Shown: in pieces, positions 1 to 11,619 of the stretch
Position numbering within the stretch: position 1 is the stretch's first letter
Layout: each line of letters begins with the position of its first letter
Source of the DNA: Dermatemys mawii
Taxonomy: Eukaryota; Chordata; Testudines; Dermatemydidae
Assembly: GCA_007922305.1 (NCBI GenBank)
Contig: ML677341.1
Location: 70,202,911-70,266,910, forward strand
Length of the DNA stretch: 64,000 nt
Reading direction: 5' to 3'
The notes under the pieces: generated by a model
The model's database searches: none
Seen by the model: the letters and a program-made list of their open reading frames with translations, nothing else
What the model was told of the DNA's origin: nothing
Position numbers and translations under genes: made by a program

Positions 1-554
1 AGCAACCGCTACAGTGTATTTCTGAACGTAGGAAGTTGCTTCTGAGCAGTATGCTTCTCAAAGAGTAAAGTGAGTTCTACAGCCTATAATAAAGCTGTAA
101 GAACCAGAGAATTCAAGAGCATTACAGATTTTACAAGAATCAGACGAGGAACTGCAAATGCAGCCATATTTTCACTGGGGACAATAATTACTGGAACCTG
201 ATGTGCTGAATGCTAGCTCACCCTTATATCTTTAAGGACTAGGTAGAGCTGGCCAAATTATTTGCTGGGAAAACTCATTTCCTGAGAGAATTTATAGTGA
301 CAATTTGTAAATATTTCTCTGCTTTTACAACATTTGTCTTATTTTCATTATTTTTGCTGCACTTTCATGCATTTTTATCAGCAGTTACCTCTAGAGAAAA
401 AAGAAAACGAGAGAGAGGGGCAAAGAATAAGGGAATCTGGTCCATTATTTCACAATTTTAGTGAAACGCAGCTGTAGTAGCTCATTCTAAAGCTTTACTG
501 CTGGCTTCCATCTTCTCTACTGTACCTTTTAATATCCTAATATCCCTTCAGGCA
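1..554. other. No gene or recognisable element seen
   Basis: AT-rich unique-looking sequence with stop codons in all frames. A short purine-rich run near 400-430 is the only compositional feature. Confidence 0.5.
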
Positions 555-865
555 AGAACAACCTTTAGAATGTGTGTGCACCTGTGCCATAGCACTGAGG
601 CAGAGGAACAAGGAAGAGGCCCCATTCCTGGCCAATAGGAGCTGCGAGGGTGGTGCTTGCAGGAAGGAGCAGTGTGTGAAGGGAGACCCCTCCCCCAAGT
701 GGAGCATGCTAGCAGCTTCCCAGAGCAACATGGGACCAGGGTAGGCAGGGAGGAAGCCTGCCTTAGCATCAGCTCTGCAGCACCTCTGGAGATTGTGATC
801 AACTGAGAGGGTTCTCTAGGATTGACCAGTCGATCACAATCAACTGGCTGGTGACCACTGCTATA
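555..865. repeat. Unclassified GC-richer interspersed repeat
   Basis: A GC-richer island in AT-rich flanks contains wording such as CCTGGCCAATAGGAGCTGC and, near its right side, two copies of GATCACAAT-type sequence around TTGACCAGTCGATCAC. I associate this wording with turtle DNA-transposon derived repeats, but I cannot define its ends or family. The minus-strand open frames across it are not protein-like. Confidence 0.35.
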
Positions 866-1592
866 ATGAGTAATGTATACATTACTTATTAGAGTGTATA
901 CAAAGAGAGATCCCCAAAGCACCCTGATTTTTGGACATCTACATAAAACTCTAAAACTGCTAAAAATACTCCCTCCAAATGAAATTAATATCCCCCCCCC
1001 AAAAAAAAGAAACAGAAGGCCTAATTATAAACAACAGATTCTGTTATTCACTGTGAGTCTCCTGATCTGATTTCCTATCAATCAGGAGTGGTTGTATAAC
1101 ACCTTCAGTTATGGAAAGTTTGGATAGGGTTTTTTAATTTTTTACATTCAAGCGAATTAAGAAGTTATTTAAAGGAGACAGTCATAAATTCTACCTTTAT
1201 AACTGAAAGTAAAAGTGTTTAAAATAGGTTCTATGACTAAGTCATTCATATTATGTAATGTATCTTTAGGAAACTTTTTAGTGTTTTCTTTTAGACCAAA
1301 CTTAGCAACAATTATCTGATGCTTTTGGTCCTTTAAATCACCCAGGTACGTGGTAATGCAGTGACATTTTTATTTCATACAAATGCCATGAGCATGGAGT
1401 TAAGTATAAAAGATTAGTTGTACTTTACTTTCGTGCCTTAAGGTTAAAAAAATAAAGATGATCATAGATTGGAAAATAGAATCAATACAAGGACTTTTGT
1501 CTCTGTGAAAGAACTTGACTTTAAAATTCCAAGCCTATTGAAAGGTGAAGTCACTGTTTGACTCATAAACAGATCAACAGTACATTTGCAGA

Positions 1593-2066
1593 AGTGACAN
1601 NNNNNNNNNNNNNNNNNNNNNNNNNNNNNNNNNNNNNNNNNNNNNNNNNNNNNNNNNNNNNNNNNNNNNNNNNNNNNNNNNNNNNNNNNNNNNNNNNNNN
1701 NNNNNNNNNNNNNNNNNNNNNNNNNNNNNNNNNNNNNNNNNNNNNNNNNNNNNNNNNNNNNNNNNNNNNNNNNNNNNNNNNNNNNNNNNNNNNNNNNNNN
1801 NNNNNNNNNNNNNNNNNNNNNNNNNNNNNNNNNNNNNNNNNNNNNNNNNNNNNNNNNNNNNNNNNNNNNNNNNNNNNNNNNNNNNNNNNNNNNNNNNNNN
1901 NNNNNNNNNNNNNNNNNNNNNNNNNNNNNNNNNNNNNNNNNNNNNNNNNNNNNNNNNNNNNNNNNNNNNNNNNNNNNNNNNNNNNNNNNNNNNNNNNNNA
2001 AGGGGCCACAGGACTCTTTGTCACTTCTGCAATTCCAGACTAACACGGCTACCTCTCTGATTCTTG
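1593..2066 (-). mobile_element. Foldback Penelope-like element containing the assembly gap
   Basis: The right flank of the gap (2000-2066) is the reverse complement of the head of the element at 62912-63126, including CAGACTAACACGGCTACC. The left flank just before the gap reads CAGAAGTGACA, which is the opposite arm end of the same element. A 14-bp direct duplication AGTACATTTGCAGA at 1579-1592 and 2067-2080 brackets it. The structure is thus an inverted-arm insertion in minus orientation whose centre is unsequenced. By analogy with the other copy the real length may be far shorter than the 400 Ns suggest. Confidence 0.72.
1600..1999. other. Assembly gap (400 N)
   Basis: An uninterrupted run of 400 N. 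The round size suggests an estimated or placeholder gap. It sits between the two arms of an inverted repeat. Confidence 0.99.
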
Positions 2067-2786
2067 AGTACATTTGCAGAGTATCATCATCGAAGGCGAA
2101 GCATATGCTGTGTCTGTGAGAATGCTGGCGCCAGGTCATATCACACCAACGTGGGCTGAATGTGCTCTTTCAAGTAGAAGCAAATATTATGATTTTTACA
2201 TACCCAGGATTCTGCAAAACTTGGCATGAGAGTTGAAATTATGTTCCCTGTCAAATACATTTCCCCTACCCCCCACCTCTTTCTGGTATAAGACACTACT
2301 GCTAGGAGAGAACTGCTCATATTTGAAGTTAGGCTAAGAGGTACATTTTCAGTTAGTGGCGGTTATGTGACTAATCCCACATTCAGATTTAACAGGAGAC
2401 AAGTAGTTAAAACCAAATCTTTGAAAGCATAGCTCTTAATAATTCTAGCACTAACAGTAGGGTGCAGTTGGGTCTTGCCATTGTCTGTCACCAGCTATTC
2501 ACATGAGGCTGAGGGGAAGAGTTAGCTTTTTCAAAGGACTTTGCATCAGGGAGGATCTGCCTTAACCCTTATTCCATTAACGGGGATGCCCTTCAGCTAT
2601 GTTAGACTTAAGTGCCCAGTTAATGGACACTGTTATTCTGTTGCTTTTCAAACATACTACTGCTCCTGTATCGGCTTGCTTACTTTGCTGAAAGAACCAT
2701 TATAGTGGCTGCTGTCTGTAACCACTTTATTTCTATATATTAATTAGAGCTAGATCAAGTACAATTTATTTAGCCCTTTCTTCTGA

Positions 2787-3462
2787 GGCCATGGTTACAC
2801 TGGCACTTTATAGCGCTATAAAGCCCCCACGAGCGCTATAACCTACTCCCCGTCCACACTGGCAAGGCACTAATAGCGCTATAACCGTGGAGTTATAGCG
2901 CTATTATAAATCCACCTCCTCATGGGGAATAAGGGCTGTAGCGCAGCTGCTGTAGCGCTACAGCAAGAATGTGGACACCCACTGCGCTACAAGTAATCTC
3001 TGGAGATGCCTAGAGCCATTTAAGGCAATTGACGTCTCTTCCCTTTGTTTTGAACTCGGCTGGAGGAATGCGGAAGTACCTCTTTAGAGTTTCTTTCTTA
3101 ACTCGGCAGATAAGCAATGCAAATGTTTAAGGAGGGAGCCTGTGTGAAAACAAAGCCTTCTGTGAACGGAGGCTCACTAACAGGCTTTCAGAAAAACGGA
3201 AAAACCACTGTCTCTCTCCCTCCGCATACACACAACGCGTCCCCCCTCACCCCCCTCGTTTAAAAAGCACGTTGCACCCAGCTGAATGCTGGGATACCTG
3301 CCCTAATGCGCTGCTCTTAATGCCGCATTAAGTGCCCCAAATGTGGCCATGCTATACCGCAGGAGCATCTGAGTGTGGACATACAATAGCGCTATACATA
3401 TTACTGTATAAGGGGACCGCTATAACCTATAGCGCTATAATCTTGTAAGTGTAACCATACCC
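2787..3462. mobile_element. 676-bp TIR element (Harbinger-like MITE), copy 1
   Basis: The ends form imperfect terminal inverted repeats: left GGCCATGGTTACACT, right the complement of GGGTATGGTTACACT. Subterminal regions carry many copies of the palindrome TAGCGCTATA or AGCGCT, clustered at both ends. No transposase frame is present, so it is non-autonomous. A near-identical copy of exactly the same length is at 50736-51411 in the same orientation. The trinucleotides outside this copy are TGA and TCA, so no clean target duplication is seen here, unlike copy 2. Confidence 0.8.
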
Positions 3463-5012
3463 TCAGATTTATCTACTGACAGGGTAGTGATTTTTACTGA
3501 TTCTTTTTTATTATTCTCTTCTGTTCACTTACTATCTGTGAAAATCTATTGTGCTGTTTTAAAAAGCTTTCCAAATTGCCGTCAGAGCAGATCTGGGATG
3601 CAAATAATCTTGCATATAAAGTTTATAAATATTTATTTACATTTATATTATGAGGTTTTATTTTGTGTACATATTCTTGCAAAAATCAGAAAGAGGAAAA
3701 GAGTTGTCAGAGATACAAGCAAAACAATAAGGAAGGTTTTATTTGGAAGAATATTAGTGAACACAGTTTACTAATATAACATGAGTGGTGGACAGAGTAC
3801 ACCACCAGTGCTGGCCTATGCCCTTGGTGCGTCCTTTCTGAACAGCTAATGCCTTAATGGAATATTGACACTTAAGAGAATAAAGAGTGCTGCCATTGCA
3901 CAGAAGTTACAGCATTGTTCTTCAGTGGAATTATTAAAGAATGGACTAAGGGACAAGCAGGGAGAATAAATTTGCCATGTGTTCTTACAGAAGAGTGTGT
4001 GTATTTCAGATGTAACATATCTTTGATCGTGCACAGTTACTTTAATGAAGTTTTAGTTCTTTAGACTGATATTTAGTCAACTATACCTTTTAGCGAGTTA
4101 AATACCAAATAATAAAAATTCAAGGTTTTGAAATATATGATGACCAAAGTTTCATGCTGTCCTAAAACATGCAGGCATTTTAGTCTGGTACTGAGGTAGA
4201 TATATCCAAGTGGGGGAAAAGAGGTAGAAACTAATAGAATGTCTCTCCCCATTTCCATGAACCACTTCAAATTCAAATGCATCAAAAGCTCATTACCTGA
4301 CTACTAGTTTCTTTAGAAGTTTATTTTCTTCCAGAATCATGATTTAGTCCTAAACTGGGTTCATGATTTCTTCCCTTAACCTTATAAGCACAAGTTCCGA
4401 ATGAAGAGTTAGTTGGAGTCTCTTGAATGGAAATCCTAATAACACCTTGGCAATAGACCTATCTCTTTAGATACCACTGTGTTATTGCCAGTTTGCTGGA
4501 CTCTTGCCAAAAAGGTTAGGTAACAAATGAGCATGGATTTTTCACTAGCAACTTAAACACAGCAGAGCCATCTCCTCTGGAACTCAATCCTCACTTTATG
4601 GCTATTCTGAAGTATTGGCACCATGTGCTGTGCTGAACCTGTCACTTACCTGTCGAGAAAAATAATATTGTACATGAGTAATGGAGGAGAGAAAATCCTC
4701 GTACCCATGGGCTCTGGACCCTGACAACATGGCAGGCTGGGTTGCAGCAGGTTACTTTTGACAAACATAAGCATAAGTATTTTGAATGGAAGACACTGAA
4801 AGTGGGGATCTAATTGTATATTATAGGAATTCTGGGTGAATGTAGTTTCCCAGCAGGCAATAGATCTAAAGGATGAATTGAAATGCTAAAGATTGAACTT
4901 GATTCAGCCATGGCACTTGTACTTTAACCCAAAATGTGGGACACAGCTTGCTTTGTTTACCTGAGTAAACTTAACTAACTGTAGAAAATAACTTTCTCTG
5001 GGATCAAGGTTC
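3463..5012. other. No gene or recognisable element seen
   Basis: AT-rich sequence with short chance open frames on both strands, none protein-like. No splice-flanked exon of ANO4 type was found. Confidence 0.5.
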
Positions 5013-5671
5013 TGTGACGGAGTCAGACCAGAAGGATATAGGAGAGTGCTGGAAGGCAGGTATATTAGTCTCAGGATGTGCAGGTCCCTGTTCCCTGGAT
5101 AGCCAAACAAAGGCTACTCCAGGCCAGTCAAGACACCTGGGGCCAATTAAGAACCTTCTAGAAAGGAGTAGAAACAGCTAGCCTAATTGGGACACCTGAA
5201 GCCAATCAGGGACTGGCTGAAACCAGATAAAAACCTCCCAGTTCGTCAGGTGGGTGTGGGTGTCAGGAGCTGTGGAAGGAAGTTATGCTGTTGGTGAGAC
5301 TGAGTGTAGGACAACATATCATACGCAAGGAAGGAGGCCCTGAGGTAAGGGTGAAGTGGAGTTTGAAGAAGCGGGGACTGCTGTGGGGAAGTAGCCCAGG
5401 GAATTGTGTTGTGTTTTGTGCCTAAAAGGTCAGCCATCTTAGCTGATACTATTAGGGTCCCTGGGCTGGAGTCCGGAGTAGAGGGCGGGCCCGGGCTCCC
5501 CCCTTTTCCATCTTCCATACTGGCCTGTGATGAAGGTAACTCACTAGGTGGTGACTCTTGCCAATTATACTGAGAAAGGGAGGTCACTCTGGGGCCTAGA
5601 TGAGTTTCTGAGGCCCCTAAATCTGCCAGGAAGCGCAGGACCCACAAGTACAGACTTGAAGCTTTGTCACA
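5013..5671 (+). mobile_element. Solo LTR-like element, copy 1
   Basis: The element starts TGTGACGGAGTC and ends CTTTGTCACA (TG...CA ends) and is flanked by a 4-bp direct duplication GTTC at 5009-5012 and 5672-5675. It is alignable over nearly its whole length to 15846-16441. A TATA-like GATAAAAACC lies near its first third, as in LTR promoters. No internal retroelement genes adjoin it, so it reads as a solo LTR. The first and last bases also form an imperfect terminal inverted repeat (TGTGACGGAG / TGTGACAAAG), so a TIR element is the main alternative. Open frames inside it, including one of 153 codons on the minus strand, have no protein character. Confidence 0.65.
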
Positions 5672-5675
5672 GTTC

Positions 5676-8600
5676 CTATAAGGAAAAGGAAGAAAGACTT
5701 TGCTCATTTAGCTTCTATCTTCTAATGATCACTGGGCGTAATTAAAGGTGTAAAAAAATAAACCGTGGACACTAACCATTATGAATTAGATGGTTAGTAT
5801 TGCAAATGGTTTGATGGTTGTACTACAAACAGAAGGGAGGAAAATATATTTGTTTTCTTCTCTAAATGTGATTAGCTTTGAGGATTTACCAGTCATTCTT
5901 TGAGCTCCCTCTCTATGGGTCGTTATCCATGTTCTCCATGATTGTGCTCACTTAGGTTTGATTTTGTCACCTCCACAGTAAGCAGTAGCTATGTTCAATG
6001 GGACTACTTGTGTCAGTGAGCATTACCCAGTTGGAGTATAGTTGGCAAATTGGTCCCATTAAAGGTGACCTGAAAAAACAAAATGAAAGTTGAGGCAAGA
6101 TAGGTTTCTGTGCTGAATGAAATCACTGTGCAAGTCAAGGTAGCAGTTAACACAAAAATTCAGCCTTACATTTTGTACATTCTTTTTTGTTCATCTGTGA
6201 AATCCCTTGGTTTTTCCTGGTTCACAGAAGATAGCCAAGATTTCACCATTCTGTGAAATTGCAAATATCAGCTTGTACAGGATGAAATGAGACTCATGAC
6301 ATTTGAGAAGTTGCTTAATACTGGCTGTGGCAGTAAAGTAGGGCATAATAGAGGAATTGTATGAGGACAAGAAAATTCTAAAAAGGAAAGTTAAAGCTTA
6401 CTTATGTGCTGAATGCCCCCATCACATCCTGGTCAGTTGGGAGAATTCAGGACTTAACTCTTTGCTTAATTTCAGTTTGGCCTTAAAATTTTCCTTGAAG
6501 TCAGTACCATGTAATATCAGTGTGAGGTGAATTACCTCTCAGCTATGTGTGCAAAGATCAGCATCAGTACTAGAGCTTGCTGAGATGTTTTCCAATAGAA
6601 TGTTTTTTCATTGGTAAAGACCATTTCAATGAAATTGCAATTTTCCGTGGGAATGTGTTGATTTTGACAAACTTTCATTTAGAACAAAAATTAAATCATT
6701 TTATTATGATCAAAATGCTCCGTTTCAATATTTTTAATGGAACATTTAGATATTTCATTCTGAAATAACTTTACTTTATAATTTGATTTTTAGTACATTA
6801 TTTTATTGTATATTATAACTTAAAGTTGAAATTGAAACAAAACATTTCAATTTTGCCAAAATAAAATATTGTGATTGCCCCAGAATAATTTTTTTAAAAA
6901 AATTTTAATTCATGGGAAATTTTGAAATTAGATATTTTGTTCCCATTTGGAAGAAAATAAATTTAAAAATCACAGAATTTCCTGTTAAATGGAAATTCTG
7001 GTTCCTATAGTTCTCTAATTAATTATAGTAATTATAATTATATAAAACATATATTAAGTAATTATAAAAAAACCTCTTTTAGAATGTCTTCTGTTCATGG
7101 AAAGTCAGAGGAGCAACACTTTGTTCACTATACAACCAGAAAAAGTCACATAGTTTATCTAGCCAAAATATTCTAAATAGTGAAAGTGCCTCATATTTAT
7201 TGCATCCATTTTAAGCATTAGATTCAAAATTATTTTTGTCATATACAAATGATCTCTTCTAGAGATAAATAATGATCTCTTCTATAGTAAATAATTACAT
7301 CATTTATCATAGATTATCATTGATGAAAAGTCACAACACTCAGAAAAGTGAATAACATTTGAAGAGACAAATGTGGAAAAATATTATGTAGCAGTGATGC
7401 ATGAATTATTGTAGTGGTTCCAGCTTAGTTTTATAACAGGCTACATAAAAAGCACTAGCGAAGTCAGTACAAATAAATTTCATACGGGCAATGACCTGTT
7501 TATATTGCTCTATATACTGTACACTGAAATTTAACTGCAATATTTGTCTTTCAATTGATTTTTCAGTAATAGTGTGGTTGTGACACTTTTGTATTTTTAT
7601 GTCTGATTTTGTAAGCAAGTAGTTTTTAAGTGAGGTGAAACTTGGGGGTTCACAAATCAGACTCCTGAAAGGGGTACAGTAGTCTGGAAAAGTTGAGAGA
7701 CAATGAATTATAGCATAATTTGTTTCACAATAGCTTCAAATCAATAAATAACACAGAATATACTAGACATTAATTAAAATACACAGATCTAATCTGCAAA
7801 TTATGACTTGAAAAGATTTGACTTGAAAAATATAGGCATTGCCAAAAACAAATAGAAAACTTTAGGCATGCTATCCCAGTATGGAAAGGACTGAGATAGA
7901 GGGCATCATTCAGCAACTCATTGTAGCCCTATTGATTTCAGAGGGATTCAGCATGATGATAAGAGTATGCCTGTGCTGTCTGATTGCAGTATCTAGGTTA
8001 TCATTCTTATTGCTATTCCTTCATTATGGCAGACACAGGAACTTCTCTCTCTCTGTTTGAATAACTATTCAGAATTAATATTGGTCTAATAGTACTATAA
8101 GGCAATCCCAACTAAATTTACAAGTTACGACAACATGGTAAAGGAAATGGTAAATAGCAAAACAAAACATACTGCTGCCACCACGTCATAGTAAATTAAG
8201 AAACTCAAAAAAGCAGACAGTTCTGATAAGAACTCAGTCGTCTGAAATGGTAACAGATAACACTGATTGCAGCCTGCTGGGAGAATGGAAGGGGACCATA
8301 TTTTATTCACAAATTGTGAGGCTTTTTTTCTTAACAGCCTAGCAAAAGGAGCAGCATAAACATAATGTGTCTTCTGTTTCCTTTTTGTGTATAACAGAGA
8401 GAAATATAGCGAGCTGTTACAATACAGCTAGGAATACAAAGATATGTGCCTTAAATGCATCTAAATAAAATACCATTTATTTATTTAGATGTATACTCAC
8501 ATCTATTTAAAAACGCACATATCCCTTGCTGTAGAAGCTCATAGACCATGCAAAAAGTCCTTCCTGCAACCCCCCTTCAACAGTTAATTAATATATTCAC

Positions 8601-8710
8601 AGCAACCAACAATAATCCAACAGCAGGAAAAAAATACTTGAAATCTTTAAGATCTCAGCAGAACCTTCCCATTCACATGCCTTTCAGCATGCCATGCAGG
8701 TAATTAAACT
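5676..8710. other. No gene seen; very AT-rich stretch
   Basis: No coding evidence. The part 6575-7060 is strongly AT-rich with recurring TTTCAAT/ATTGAAA and AAATTTT words and may be an old AT-rich transposon remnant, but its ends could not be set. Confidence 0.4.
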
Positions 8711-8711
8711 G

Positions 8712-9068
8712 GGGGTATGTCTACACCACAAAATTATGTCAGTCTAAGACTAAGTTATGTTGATGTACAGCCAGTGCAATAATTAAATGGCATTTGCATG
8801 TCCACACTATGTTCCTTGTGTCAGCAGCGCGTGTCCTCACCTGGAGTGCTTGCACCAATTTATCTGTCCTTGTGGGGCATTGTGGGACGGCTTCTGAAAG
8901 GCATCAACTGGCCATGTAAGCAATGTAGTGTCTACACTAACACTGCATCAACCTAATTACATTGACCTGAGTACTACGCCTCCCATACATTTTAGTGTAG
9001 ATGCCTACAGAGGTAGGTCAAGGTAAGCTGCCTTGCATCAGCATAACTCTGTAGTGTGGACAAGTGCT
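8712..9068. mobile_element. TIR MITE (GTCTACACTAC-type), copy 1
   Basis: The left end reads GTATGTCTACACCACA and the right end, read on the other strand, TTGTCCACACTACAGAG, giving an imperfect terminal inverted repeat. The interior mentions CATTGTGGGA and ends in a TTGCATCAGCATAACTCTG stretch. There is no open frame of note. A related but diverged copy lies at 23405-23825. Confidence 0.6.
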
Positions 9069-9339
9069 AGGACTCCTCCCAAGCTAAGACATAATGTGCA
9101 AACATCACTTCTAAGGCATTACCTTGAATCTTTGTAGACATGCTGTTTTCAATCAGGTGAAGTTAACGGTTTGAATTAACACAATTGAAGAAAGTGCCCT
9201 TTTTGGCTATGTAGACAAGGTCTCTCTCTTGGGCCTGGTCTCTGTATAACACATAATTTATATACATTTAATTATTTAGTTGGGTATATTTTTTATATCA
9301 ATATAGTTAAATCGGTACAACTCTTAGCGTGGGTGACCC

Positions 9340-10170
9340 CTTCCCCCTCACTCCTTGGAGTCGCCATCATCAGACTTGGACGTGGAGTTGTACACCTCTA
9401 AACGATGCTGGCTCCAGTCAGAGTGGCACTGTTCAAGACAGGAGGCGGGGCAGATTGTCCCCATGATGCCTTGTGCAGTGCAGTGACAGATGCCTGCGCA
9501 ATGGCCCTTTTGGACACTGTAGGCGTACCACCAGACCCAGGGGTCATACTCAAGGAGGTCGCTGTCAGTCACCTCAGAAGGATGGGCTCCCCCACCATCT
9601 TCCATGGCTCAGGAACCTCGTGACACTGAAGCTGGCACCAAAGCCGGCACTGAGATCAGGGCAAGTGCCACCCCCAGCGCAGAGTACGAGGTATAGATAC
9701 AGTGCAACCCCCATGAGCTGGAGGGACTGGGGGGTCCAGTCCCGGCTTCATCTTCATCTTTCCCATACAAAATGGTAGCAGTGACATCAACAGCACTGAC
9801 TCCTATGGACAACAGAGCTCACCAGGAGCTACTGAGGAGAGTGGCCCAGAACCTGGGTCTTCAGGTGGAGGAGGTGACTGAGGCAATGGATCCAATGGTG
9901 GACATTTGGCACCACTGAAGTTCCTGGGGCAACATACACCAGCCCCACAGAGAAAACTTTTTAAACCCCAGCCTCTTCTGTGCTTCTATTCTGCACAATC
10001 CAGGCAGGATGACAGCAGCAAGCATGACAGGAACAATAGGCAAAAGCAACCTCAGCCCCCTTCCAACCAAAGCCAGGATTCAGCGAGGCAGTCCTCTGGT
10101 CCTAAGCATATCTTTTGAGGGTGCTCCCAGGGGCGACGCACCAGCCCAGATCTCGGATCCTTCTCCCTGT
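9340..10170 (+). pseudogene. Decayed DIRS-like retrotransposon gag region
   Basis: Read on the + strand in shifting frames, the block shows QWPFWTL followed by a stop and AYHQTQ (9496 onward), then a segment translating as AHQELLRRVAQNLG with VEEVTEAMDPMVDI (about 9805-9905), then a basic, Gln/Ser-rich tail with RNNRQKQPQPPSNQSQDS (about 10030-10085) ending at a stop near 10118. This order resembles the gag-like ORF of vertebrate DIRS1-type tyrosine-recombinase retrotransposons as I remember them. Stops and frameshifts break it, and no reverse transcriptase or recombinase part follows. The minus-strand frame at 9348-9605 is a shadow. Confidence 0.6.
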
Positions 10171-10357
10171 TTTTGAATCGTCTGTCCCACTTCTGGCATG
10201 CGTGGGCCCAAATAACTTCAGATCACAAGGTCATGTGTACACAATAGAATTGGGTTATTCTCTCCAATTCTGTTCTTGCCTTCCCTCCCAACCCTTTTCT
10301 CTGTCCCTCTTTAGGGATCCTTCTCATGAGCAACTTCTAATACACGAGATGCCCCAA

Positions 10358-10384
10358 ATAATCATCATCATCATCATCATCATC
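10358..10384. repeat. (ATC)n microsatellite
   Basis: A perfect run of ATC triplets of roughly eight units. Confidence 0.9.
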
Positions 10385-11412
10385 TTTCTCTCACAAGCAG
10401 TCCTACAATATAATCAGTAGAAATGTTAGTGTGCTGAAGGGAGCAAGGCTTACCCTCAAGTTTTAGTTTTCCTTAAACATGGAGCAATATTTTCATTAAT
10501 CAGTTTTGCTGCTGAATAGATATGATCTAAGGGTTTGATCCTGATCTTCCTTACACAAGCATAAATCAGGAGTAATTCAGCTGAAATCAGTGCAGTTACA
10601 CCAGCGTAAACAAGATATGAGATCAGAATCAGTCTTTACGCCTATAAAGTGGCATCTTTCCCTAAAAATGTACAGTGCATTGTATGTATTGGAAATACCA
10701 GCTGTCTTTTTTCTTTTTTTTTTCTGTTGGGGCAGTTGTGATTTTTACTATGAACAGCACTTTTCTGTGCACTTGTGAATTTCATCAGATCCATAGGATT
10801 TGGGGAGAAGAGTTGTGCCAAATAATTTGCAGTGAACACCAGAAAAAAATCAAGATAGTATCAAGGTTTTGTGTGAAAAAGCAGAGTCATTGTGCAGATT
10901 CAAGCTCGTGTCTGTTGTGTCAATACTCTTTTCCATAAAAATAAAAAAAATTGCTCAAAAAATAGTCAGTGGCTGAAACAACCCATTTTTAAAATCTCTG
11001 ATGAAATTTGACAAGATATGTGAATTTTTCTAAAGAAAAATGTTTAGATATTTGAAGTTCTAGTCAAGTGTGGAGTGTCATTAAATTAACTCAGTGATGG
11101 TTAAGGGATTGCTAGTGCCCTTCATGAGGTGTGTGCCCCTTTTGTAGGAACTCCAGTTCCTACTCCAGGGCAATAACACATTAGATTGGGACTGTGTATT
11201 AATTTAAATACCCATTATTGTGCTGGCCCTGACGTCACCTGCACAACAAGAGTAAAGAGGTTAACATTTTTCATTTTAATACAAAATGCATGCCTTTGTA
11301 CTTTTCTCAAGAGAGCTATTACTGCTCTGTTTTAAACTGTGCCTATTGATATATTTTCGTGATTCTGAGCTGGTCTCCTGCATCTAACAATGCTATTTCT
11401 CATTTCCATCAG
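10385..11412. other. No gene seen; possible ancient repeat fragment
   Basis: About 10527-10640 has wording (GATCCTGATC, CAGTGCAGTTACACCAGCG) that resembles an old amniote interspersed repeat. The rest is unremarkable and runs into the splice acceptor of the first ANO4 exon. Confidence 0.35.
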
Positions 11413-11619
11413 GTATAAGTTTATCTATTCATGGGGCTGAAAAGCGTGTGCAAATCTATCAGAGGAGAAGTGCAGGAAGCCATCCGCTATCACAGCGTCT
11501 GCCTGTGGTTAGGCATTCTTCACTCCCACAAGTCAGAAGGTCAATAAAAATGGAAGCCTCATCTTCCGGATCTAATATACCAGCAGTTACTAATGGAAAA
11601 ACAAAAATCCATCATGCAG
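11413..11619 (+). CDS. ANO4: ANO4 first recognised coding exon
   Basis: The canonical start is the ATG at 11550-11552, which opens MEASSSGSNIPAVTNGKTK and runs to the donor CAG|gtaaca at 11619/11620, giving 23 codons plus one base. The MEASSSG start and the TNGKTK motif identify anoctamin-4. This segment is cytosolic and has no membrane helix. A pyrimidine-rich tract ending in AG at 11412 supplies the acceptor. From 11415 the ATG frame is open for 45 codons with no stop, and the whole exon is 207 bases (a multiple of three, phase 1 in and phase 1 out). The upstream part is therefore either 5' UTR or extra N-terminal coding sequence. It is rich in Arg and Ser. Relative to the mammalian protein I recall, the residues between MEASSSG and TNG are longer by a few. 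Confidence 0.88.

Noticed and set aside
1462..2139. Long open frame of 225 codons on the minus strand
   Set aside because: Most of its length is N. It is open only because the gap contains no stop.
5246..5707. 153-codon minus-strand frame
   Set aside because: It lies inside the LTR-like element, is antisense to it, and is not protein-like.
9348..9605. 85-codon minus-strand frame with Cys-rich character
   Set aside because: It is a shadow opposite the DIRS gag relic, which reads on the + strand.
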